Shown here one piece after another: positions 1 through 5,010 of a DNA stretch of 5,073 nt. Source of the DNA: JBAXLO01 sp037134755 (GTDB lineage Bacteria; Bacteroidota; Bacteroidia; Bacteroidales; JACABE01); contig JBAXLO010000278.1 in NCBI GenBank assembly GCA_037134755.1, forward strand, positions 1-5,073, in the 5' to 3' direction. The translations under genes were made by a program, and so were the position numbers. Within the stretch, counting starts at the first letter, position 1, and every line of letters starts with the position of its first letter. The notes beneath the pieces were generated by a model. It did not search any database. It had not been told where the DNA came from and saw only the letters and a program-made list of their open reading frames with translations.

Positions 1-123
1 CAGAACTTTTTCTGGATGATAAAGGCGACGCCCAAATGACTCAGAACTTTTTCTGGATGATAAAGGCGACGCCCAAATGACTCAGAACTTCTTCTGAATG
101 ATAAAAAAAGTTTTCAGATGACT
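1..123. repeat. 41-bp tandem repeat, three units, cut by left window edge
   Basis: Units 1-41 and 42-82 are identical over all 41 bases. Unit 83-123 keeps the same length and both ends (CAGAACTT... and ...ATGACT) but differs in the middle. The centre of units 1 and 2 is GGCG-A-CGCC; at the same place unit 3 has AAAA-G-TTTT, so a small inverted repeat survives with different bases. The start of a further unit may follow at 124 (TTTTCTG). A reading frame crosses units 1-2 and stops at 78-80, but the 41-bp period shifts frame at each unit and nothing resembles a protein. The array probably continues to the left of the window. Function unknown. Confidence 0.9.
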
Positions 124-185
124 TTTTCTGTATATTAAGTTATAAGCGTAGTAATGATTTCCTGATGAGGTTTAAATCTATAATG

Positions 186-197
186 CTGTTATAACAG
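186..197. promoter_or_regulatory. Perfect 12-bp palindrome CTGTTATAACAG
   Basis: The 12 bases equal their own reverse complement; symmetry ends at the flanking G185/A198. Such a site could bind a dimeric regulator, but it lies more than 540 bases upstream of the only promoter recognised. No gene starts nearby inside the window, and a 12-bp palindrome can arise by chance in AT-rich DNA. Visible symmetry only; role unknown. Confidence 0.25.
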
Positions 198-223
198 AAT
201 GGGAAACAAAAAAACCGTATTTT

Positions 224-243
224 GTAATTCGTAATTCGTAATT
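224..243. repeat. Heptamer GTAATTC repeated nearly three times
   Basis: GTAATTC occurs at 224-230 and 231-237, followed by GTAATT at 238-243, giving a short direct repeat with a 7-bp period next to a T-run. It looks like a simple-sequence slippage product. No function is evident. Confidence 0.8.
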
Positions 244-311
244 TTTTATAATCCCTAAAAAAATATCCCTCTATAAATATTTAGAAAATAGTCACAACCG
301 AAATCTGAACC

Positions 312-562
312 AAAAAAATAGACTTCCGACAGCAAAAAATAGACTTCCGACACAAAAAAATAGACTTCTGATTGAAAAAAATAGACTTCCTTCCAAGAAA
401 AATGAACTTCTGAACCAAAAAAATAAACATCTGATTTCAAAGAATTAACTTCCCATTAAGCAAAATGACTTCCCACCTAAAAAAATAGACTTCTGATTAC
501 AAAAAATAGACTTCCCATCAAGAAAAATGCTCTTCCTACACCAAAAAATACACTTCATTTAC
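312..562. repeat. 21-bp phased A-tract tandem array, about 12 units
   Basis: The core is AAAAAAATAGACTTCYGA plus three variable bases. Taking the C of the ACTTC core (or its variants) as marker, units sit at 323, 344, 365, 386, 407, 428, 449, 469, 490, 511, 532 and 553: ten steps of exactly 21 bp and one of 20. Ten of the twelve units begin with a run of five to seven A. A decayed unit may precede at about 291-311. Read on the minus strand, the first half gives a seven-residue repeat SEVYFFx because 21 bases are seven codons, but the frame breaks at the 20-bp unit. Spacing is far better kept than sequence. Twenty-one bp is about two helical turns, so the A-tracts lie on one DNA face and should bend it. 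Confidence 0.9.
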
Positions 563-587
563 TATACTTTTTTTAAACCAATAAATC

Positions 588-622
588 GGAATTTCCCAAA
601 GATAAAATGAAAATTCCCGGAA
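588..622. promoter_or_regulatory. Pair of GGAA/TTCC inverted repeats, possible operator
   Basis: GGAA-T-TTCC lies at 588-596 and TTCC-C-GGAA at 614-622, with centres 26 bp apart. Both are inverted repeats with one central base, opposite in arm order. They lie about 120-155 bp upstream of the -33 box. This could be a regulator site, but the words are short and the surroundings are AT-rich, so chance is a serious alternative. Confidence 0.15.
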
Positions 623-742
623 ATTTGCACAATAGGAATATTAAATTGTATAAAACTTAAAAATAAAAGAAACCTTTTGTATTTGGGTTAAACATAACTT
701 TTGATATTAACTTAAACTTCAAATAACCATTTAAAGATTTAG

Positions 743-774
743 TTTGTTATTCATGTTACAAAAGCGTAATTTTG
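743..774 (+). promoter_or_regulatory. Bacteroidetes-type sigma promoter for the aspA-hydF-hydE operon
   Basis: A TTTG box at 743-746 is followed after exactly 20 bp by TAATTTTG at 767-774. This matches the known Bacteroidetes housekeeping promoter, a -33 TTTG and a -7 TAnnTTTG separated by about 19-21 bp. Transcription would start a few bases downstream, near 780, leaving a short A/T-rich leader of roughly 20 bases before the ATG at 801. It is the only good match seen upstream of the operon, so it is the likely source of the transcript for all four genes. Confidence 0.8.
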
Positions 775-800
775 TAAACTAATATTTTCATATAAATCAA

Positions 801-2240
801 ATGCGTACCGAAAAGGATTTTATTGGTGAGTTACAGATACCTGAGGGTGCTCTGTATGGCATACATTCAGTGAGGGCTAAGGAAAATTTTCTTTACAATT
901 CGCTTTTCGATATCGTGTGGTATAAAGCTACTGCGCAAGTAAAACATGCCTGCTACCTCACCTACAAGAGTTTCGGCAAGGCGCTGCTGGATAAATATAA
1001 GTCCGATGAATTGCCTATTACACTTATTCCCGATAAGGTGATGGATGCTTTAATCGACACTGCCATCGAATGTTCGCAAGGTAAGTATTTTGATAACTTT
1101 ATAGTGCCTGCCATACAAGGTGGTGCCGGCACTAGTATTAATATGAATATCAATGAGATTATAACTAATGTTACGTTATGGAAATTAGGTTATAAAATTG
1201 GTGATTACTCTGTAATTGACCCTATTGAACAGGCTAATATTTACCAATCTACCAACGATGTTATTCCTACTTCCTTAAAAGTTGCCGTGATGCAGCTGCT
1301 TAAGGTACTTGAGGAAGGGATAAATCAGTTGCGTGCTAAGGTTGAGCTTACTGAGACCGCTACTCGTAACATGCTGCGTATAGCTTACACACAAATGCAA
1401 GAGGCTGTGCCTTCGTCGTATGGAAAATTATTTAGCACCTACAACGAAGCTCTTTCAAGAGATTGGTGGAGGGTGTCCAAATGTTTCGAAAGGATTAAAG
1501 TTGTCAATTTGGGAGGTAGTGCTGTTGGGACAGGCATTGCTGTTCCTCGCTTTTTTATTATGGAAGTAGTGTCTAATCTTCAAAAGATCACTAACCTTCC
1601 GGTAACACGCAGCGAAAATCTTCCTGATGCCACCAACAACCTCGATTCTTTAGTAGAAGTGCATGCAATCCTCAAGGCACATGCCGTTAATCTTGAGAAA
1701 ATGACTTCAGATTTGCGTTTATTAGCTTCGGACATCACGATAAGTAATGAATTAAGCATCCCTCAAAAACAAGTAGGCAGCTCCATAATGCCAGGTAAGG
1801 TTAACCCTGTGATTGTTGAGTTTGTGATAAGCGCGGCTCAAAAGATTTATGCTAATGATATGCTTATAAGTTCGCTTTCCGCGAGAGGTTGCCTTGATTT
1901 AAATGCTTATCTTCCAATTATCGGCAACGCAATGTTGGAAAGTCTGCATTTATTAATTGCCTGCGATAAAACGATTACTGAAAACATCTTTGACAACTTA
2001 AATATTGATGCGCATCTTGCAGAAGAACGCCTCTTTAAAAGCCCTGCCATCACTACTGCCCTCTCGCCTTACATAGGTTATAATAAAGCCTCTGAAATAG
2101 CTAAGCTTATGAAGAAAGAAAATATTAATGTGTTTGAAGCTAATGATATATTGCAATTGATTACTAATGAAAAGCTAAAGGAAATACTAAAACCAGATAA
2201 CTTATTGAAGACAGGTTATTCGATTAATGATTTATTATGA
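801..2240 (+). CDS. aspA: Aspartate ammonia-lyase family protein, hydrogenase-maturation linked
   Basis: The 479-residue protein belongs to the aspartase/fumarase superfamily, whose aspartases convert L-aspartate to fumarate and ammonia in the cytoplasm, usually as homotetramers. Its length is normal (E. coli AspA is 478). Visible family blocks, in order, are an N-terminal GALYGIHSVRAKENF (16-30), GAGTSINMNINE (108-119), QSTNDVIPT (149-157), TQMQEAVP (197-204), GGSAVGTGI (238-246) and the flexible-loop signature GSSIMPGKVNP (326-336). The catalytic serine is expected at Ser327 and substrate-binding Lys/Asn at 333 and 335. The C-terminal ITTALSPYIGYNKA (417-430) is also typical. The usual Gly-Arg before TQ is Ala-Tyr here. 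The ATG at 801 follows the promoter closely and begins the conserved N-terminus; as usual in Bacteroidetes there is no Shine-Dalgarno sequence. Its stop overlaps the hydF start, so translation is probably coupled. Family membership is sure; aspartate as substrate is likely but inferred, and a fumarase-like activity is the alternative. Confidence 0.9.
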   Translation: MRTEKDFIGELQIPEGALYGIHSVRAKENFLYNSLFDIVWYKATAQVKHACYLTYKSFGKALLDKYKSDELPITLIPDKVMDALIDTAIECSQGKYFDNFIVPAIQGGAGTSINMNINEIITNVTLWKLGYKIGDYSVIDPIEQANIYQSTNDVIPTSLKVAVMQLLKVLEEGINQLRAKVELTETATRNMLRIAYTQMQEAVPSSYGKLFSTYNEALSRDWWRVSKCFERIKVVNLGGSAVGTGIAVPRFFIMEVVSNLQKITNLPVTRSENLPDATNNLDSLVEVHAILKAHAVNLEKMTSDLRLLASDITISNELSIPQKQVGSSIMPGKVNPVIVEFVISAAQKIYANDMLISSLSARGCLDLNAYLPIIGNAMLESLHLLIACDKTITENIFDNLNIDAHLAEERLFKSPAITTALSPYIGYNKASEIAKLMKKENINVFEANDILQLITNEKLKEILKPDNLLKTGYSINDLL

Positions 2241-3466
2241 GTAAAGGAAAAGATGCTAAGCCACATATAGGTATTTTCGGCAGACGAAACAACGGGAAAA
2301 GTTCGTTAATTAATGCTTTGGCAGGACAAGATATTGCCATCGTTTCGGATCATGCCGGCACTACCACCGATCCCGTTAAGAAATCGATGGAAATAACCGG
2401 TATGGGTGCTGTTATTTTAATTGATACCGCCGGTATTGATGATGTCGGCGAGCTTGGTCAAAAAAGGATACACAAAACAAAAGAAGCTTTAAAGACCGTT
2501 GATCTGGCTATACTTGTAATTACTGCCAATAGTTTTGGAGATTTTGAAACAGATCTTATTAATGATTTTAATGAGTATGCTATTCCTTATTTTATCTTGC
2601 ATAATAAGTCTGATTTGGAACTTATTTCAGAGTCATTGAATAATTATATTGTTAATAACTTTAATGTTCCTGTCATCAACTTTAGTTCGGTTAAAAAAGA
2701 TAATACCGAAGGGATAATAAAGACTATAAGGAAGTTATTGCCCGAAACCGCGTATCGTACACAGTCGCTTATCGGCGATTTGATTAGTTATGGTGATACA
2801 GTATTATTGATTACTCCAATTGATATCGAAGCTCCCGAAGGAAGGCTTATTTTGCCACAAGTTCAGGTTATTCGTGACGTTCTGGATAATGATGGGATAG
2901 CTGTTGTGTGCAAGGAACGCGAAGTTGACACTTACATTAGTAAGATGAACCCTAAGCCTAAGCTGGTTGTCACCGATAGTCAAGTGTTTTTAAAGGCAGA
3001 TGCATCTGTACCAAAAGACATCCCATTAACAAGTTTCAGCATCATATTAGCACGTCAAAAGGGTGATTTCTCTAATTATATAAAAGGAACCCCTTATCTA
3101 TCTAAACTAAAAGATGGCGACAGAGTTTTAATTCTCGAATCATGCACACATCATGTTTCCTGTGATGATATTGGCAGAATGAAGATCCCAAGATGGCTAA
3201 CTAATTATTCGGGTAAGAAGCTGGAATATGATGTGGTTACAGGTTTAAATACTTTACCAAGAAATATCCGTGATTATGCAATAGTTATACAATGCGGTGG
3301 TTGTGTAATCACTCGCAAGCAAGTTATCAACCGCTTAAAACCTGCTGTTGATGCCGGGATTCCTGTTACCAATTATGGAATGGCTATAGCTTATGTCCAT
3401 GGTATTTATGATCGTGCAGTAGCACCTTTTTTACAATTAGAAAAAGACAAAACAGACTATCTATAA
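2237..3466 (+). CDS. hydF: [FeFe]-hydrogenase H-cluster maturation GTPase HydF
   Basis: HydF is the cytoplasmic scaffold that receives and finishes the two-iron subcluster and hands it to the hydrogenase. The 409-residue protein is full length for the family. The N-terminal GTPase domain shows the P-loop GRRNNGKS (15-22), a switch threonine region GTTTDP (41-46), DTAG (63-66), NKSD (123-126) and a SSV loop (150-152). A dimerisation domain follows. The C-terminal [4Fe-4S] domain has CTHH at 303-306, DDIGRMKIPRWL (310-321) and CGGC (353-356), so the three cluster cysteines 303, 353 and 356 are present. Two oddities: the family motif CxH...HCxxC has Gln352 where His usually precedes the second pair, and an extra Cys309 stands next to Asp310, near where an acidic fourth ligand has been reported in one HydF structure. 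The ATG overlaps the aspA stop as ATGA; the next gene starts 10 bases after the stop. HydG is not in the window. Confidence 0.97.
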   Translation: MSKGKDAKPHIGIFGRRNNGKSSLINALAGQDIAIVSDHAGTTTDPVKKSMEITGMGAVILIDTAGIDDVGELGQKRIHKTKEALKTVDLAILVITANSFGDFETDLINDFNEYAIPYFILHNKSDLELISESLNNYIVNNFNVPVINFSSVKKDNTEGIIKTIRKLLPETAYRTQSLIGDLISYGDTVLLITPIDIEAPEGRLILPQVQVIRDVLDNDGIAVVCKEREVDTYISKMNPKPKLVVTDSQVFLKADASVPKDIPLTSFSIILARQKGDFSNYIKGTPYLSKLKDGDRVLILESCTHHVSCDDIGRMKIPRWLTNYSGKKLEYDVVTGLNTLPRNIRDYAIVIQCGGCVITRKQVINRLKPAVDAGIPVTNYGMAIAYVHGIYDRAVAPFLQLEKDKTDYL

Positions 3467-3476
3467 CATATAATGT

Positions 3477-3761
3477 ATGGGAATTAAAGAACAAAGCTTT
3501 GGTAATGCTAAAATCAACTTCCCCGTTGACGTTAATTTTAAGGTAATAATGAATGATACCTTCCCAAACGAGGTGAATATTGTTCATATTGCAAACGTTA
3601 TTGAGGATACCGGACTTGATTATAGAGAAATTACTTCAGTTAACAGCAAGAAAAAGAATTATACAAGCTATACTTTTCAACTAACTGTTGAAACCGAAAC
3701 TCAATTTAAAGAACTATACGAAAGGATAAGACAAGTGCCGGGCTTTGTGATGGCTTTTTAA
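3477..3761 (+). CDS. DUF493/YbeD-like small protein in hydrogenase-maturation operon
   Basis: The 94-residue soluble protein has no signal peptide or membrane segment. It matches the DUF493/YbeD pattern as I know it: a FPVDVNFKVIM start of the fold (15-25), a central helix (33-44), then N-Y-T-S-Y-T-F-Q-L-T-V (61-71), a second helix containing QFKELYERI (76-84), and a hydrophobic final strand (PGFVMAF). The predicted order beta-alpha-beta-beta-alpha-beta is the ferredoxin-like, ACT-like fold of that family. The molecular function of the family is not established; E. coli ybeD lies next to lipoate genes. Here the gene sits between hydF and hydE, 10 bases after hydF, so it is co-transcribed and may help ligand supply or regulate a partner. 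The start is ATG 3477; an ATG four bases earlier (3473) hits a stop after four codons. I considered the TM1266-type hydrogenase regulator, a similar-sized ACT-like family, but the residue pattern fits DUF493 better. Confidence 0.8.
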   Translation: MGIKEQSFGNAKINFPVDVNFKVIMNDTFPNEVNIVHIANVIEDTGLDYREITSVNSKKKNYTSYTFQLTVETETQFKELYERIRQVPGFVMAF

Positions 3762-3789
3762 GATAATTACGAAATAAAAATAACAGCTA

Positions 3790-3853
3790 CACCTCGACTT
3801 CGCTCGGTGACCGAGTAGAAAGGTCGGTCGCTGAGCGGAGTCGAAGCGGGGTG
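3790..3853 (+). repeat. REP-like imperfect palindrome forming a long hairpin before hydE
   Basis: Arm TCGACTTCGCTCGGTGACCG (3794-3813) pairs with CGGTCGCTGAGCGGAGTCGA (3825-3844), extended by A3814/T3824 to 21 pairs around a 9-base loop. CACC at 3790-3793 can also pair with GGTG at 3850-3853 across a five-base bulge. Only three positions are not Watson-Crick (3800/3838, 3806/3832, 3808/3830), and all are G-U pairs in plus-strand RNA. The element is GC-rich against an AT-rich background and resembles a palindromic intergenic family widespread in Bacteroidetes. No T-run follows, so it is not a classical terminator. It ends 17-26 bases before the hydE ATG and could shape transcript stability or hydE translation. 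Confidence 0.85.
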
Positions 3854-3870
3854 GGGTAATCTTAATACAA

Positions 3871-4956
3871 ATGACAAACATAGACGAAATTTTAAAGAAA
3901 GAAAGCTTTACAAAGGAAGACCTTGTAATTCTTCTTAATTCTAATGAAGAAGGCAGAAAGAAAATCTTTGAGAAAGCAGCTGAAGTCAAGAAGACTTATG
4001 TTGGCAATAAGGTTTATTTTAGAGGTTTGATAGAGTTCTCTAATGTATGTTCCAAGAATTGTTATTATTGTGGCATTCGTGCAGGCAACAATAAGTTGGT
4101 TCGTTATTTTGTTACTGAAGATGAAGTTTTAAATGCTGTAAAATATGCTTATGATGAAGGTTATGCTTCTTTAGTTATTCAATCAGGGGAACAAAATACT
4201 AAAGCTTTTACTGAAACTATCTATAATCTTTTGATGAAGATAAATAGTATTACTGATAATAAAATGGGAATTACACTTTCGTTAGGCGAACAGTCAGAAG
4301 AAACCTATTTAAGATGGAAAGAAGCCGGTGCTCGCAGGTATTTACTACGTATAGAAACTTCAAGCCGTGAGTTATATTCCAAACTTCATCCAAATGATAA
4401 ACATCATGATTATGATGAGCGTTTGAATGCTTTAAAGCTGTTACGTAAAACAGGTTATCAGGTTGGAACCGGTGTTATGATAGGGCTTCCTTTTCAAACT
4501 ATCGAAGACCTAGCCGATGATCTTTTATTCTTTAAAGAATTTGATATAGATATGGCTGGCATGGGGCCATATATCGAGCATGAAGACACCCCTTTATATC
4601 AATATAAAGATTTATTAATACCTAAAGAAGAAAGGTTTATTCTTTCGTTAAAGATGGTTGCTTTATTAAGGATTATGATGAAAGATATTAACATAGCAGC
4701 AACCACAGCTATGCAGACTTTAGATAAAATGGGGAGAGAAAAGGCTATAAAGGTTGGCAGTAATGTCATTATGCCTAACCTTACACCTGTTAAGTACCGC
4801 GAAAATTATCTTTTATATGAAGATAAACCATGTATTGACGAGGAAGCAAGCGAATGTAAAAACTGTTTGGAAGCACGTATCCACATTGCCGGCGATGAAA
4901 TAGGTTATAACGAACACGGTGATTCAATTCATTTTAAGAATAGAAACAAAAAATAA
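3871..4956 (+). CDS. hydE: [FeFe]-hydrogenase maturation radical SAM enzyme HydE
   Basis: HydE is a cytoplasmic radical S-adenosylmethionine enzyme that acts on the Fe(CO)2(CN)-cysteine precursor made by HydG, before the two-iron subcluster is completed on HydF. The 361-residue protein is close to the family length of about 350. It carries the radical SAM motif C-x3-C-x2-C at Cys60, 64 and 67 (CSKNCYYC), the following GIRAGNNKLVRYF typical of HydE, a glycine-rich SAM-contact region with QSGEQ (105-109), RIETSS (160-165), the GVMIGLPFQT segment (201-210) and GMGPYIEHEDTPL (230-242). A second set, Cys321-x7-Cys329-x2-Cys332, has the same spacing as the accessory cluster site of Thermotoga HydE; many HydEs lack it. 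HydE is favoured over HydG because the HydG C-terminal cluster domain is absent, and over biotin synthase because of the HydE-specific segments. The ATG at 3871 has no Shine-Dalgarno sequence and follows a strong hairpin. It is the last gene of the operon. Confidence 0.96.
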   Translation: MTNIDEILKKESFTKEDLVILLNSNEEGRKKIFEKAAEVKKTYVGNKVYFRGLIEFSNVCSKNCYYCGIRAGNNKLVRYFVTEDEVLNAVKYAYDEGYASLVIQSGEQNTKAFTETIYNLLMKINSITDNKMGITLSLGEQSEETYLRWKEAGARRYLLRIETSSRELYSKLHPNDKHHDYDERLNALKLLRKTGYQVGTGVMIGLPFQTIEDLADDLLFFKEFDIDMAGMGPYIEHEDTPLYQYKDLLIPKEERFILSLKMVALLRIMMKDINIAATTAMQTLDKMGREKAIKVGSNVIMPNLTPVKYRENYLLYEDKPCIDEEASECKNCLEARIHIAGDEIGYNEHGDSIHFKNRNKK

Positions 4957-4959
4957 AAA

Positions 4960-4980
4960 GTATTATTTAATTCATAATAC
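4960..4980 (+). terminator. Weak AT-rich hairpin after hydE, possible terminator
   Basis: GTATTAT (4960-4966) and ATAATAC (4974-4980) are perfect inverted repeats with a seven-base loop, starting four bases after the hydE stop. The stem has only one G-C pair at its base and no clear T-run follows, so intrinsic termination would be weak. Position right after the last gene is the main support. Confidence 0.3.
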
Positions 4981-5010
4981 ATTTATAACTGTCTGATATA
5001 ATACAAAGAA

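Larger units (their letters stand above)
124..800. other. Gene-free upstream region with repeats and promoter
   Basis: I see no convincing coding region in this stretch. The only reading frame of note is on the minus strand at 255-440; it is produced by the 21-bp array and would need a TTG start. The region holds a palindrome at 186-197, a heptamer triplication at 224-243, the A-tract array at 312-562, small TTCC/GGAA inverted repeats at 588-622, and the operon promoter at 743-774. No tRNA- or rRNA-like segment was recognised. The stretch is very AT-rich throughout. Confidence 0.75.

Noticed and set aside
1..80. Tail of a protein entering from the left edge (open frame to the stop at 78-80)
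   Set aside because: The frame lies wholly within two identical 41-bp units and changes phase between them, giving no protein-like sequence.
255..440. Minus-strand reading frame encoding a seven-residue repeat (SEVYFFx)
   Set aside because: It arises because the DNA repeat is 21 bp, a multiple of three. It needs a TTG start, has a stop just upstream (456-458) and no promoter-like signal was seen. The frame also breaks at the 20-bp unit of the array. A repeat peptide is not excluded but not supported.
1..562. CRISPR array
   Set aside because: The repeats are directly adjacent or separated by only a few variable bases. There are no unique spacers of 25-40 bases, units are degenerate, and no cas gene is present.
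676..703. Second promoter (TTTG ... TAACTTTTG)
   Set aside because: The downstream box has one T too many for TAnnTTTG and the spacer is only 15 bp; the 743-774 promoter is far better.
697..711. Relation between ACTTTTGATATTAA and the reverse complement of the right-hand 20-bp repeat
   Set aside because: The match is short, imperfect and AT-rich, so chance is enough to explain it.
962..1153. Minus-strand reading frame inside aspA
   Set aside because: It lies opposite a well-conserved part of the aspartase-like gene and matches no family I know; it is a shadow.
3384..3587. Minus-strand reading frame across the hydF-DUF493 junction
   Set aside because: It runs against two supported genes and has no recognisable features.
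3477..3761. TM1266-type hydrogenase system regulator instead of DUF493
   Set aside because: Size and fold are similar and the context is tempting, but the FPxxxxFKVM start and the NYTSYTF strand with QFKELYE helix match the YbeD pattern, not the TM1266 pattern as I recall it.
3790..3853. Intrinsic terminator between the DUF493 gene and hydE
   Set aside because: The stem is strong but no T-run follows, and no promoter is visible between it and hydE, so full termination would silence hydE.
3714..3989. Minus-strand reading frame across the intergenic palindrome and hydE start
   Set aside because: It reads through the REP-like element and the conserved start of hydE; no family resemblance or promoter.
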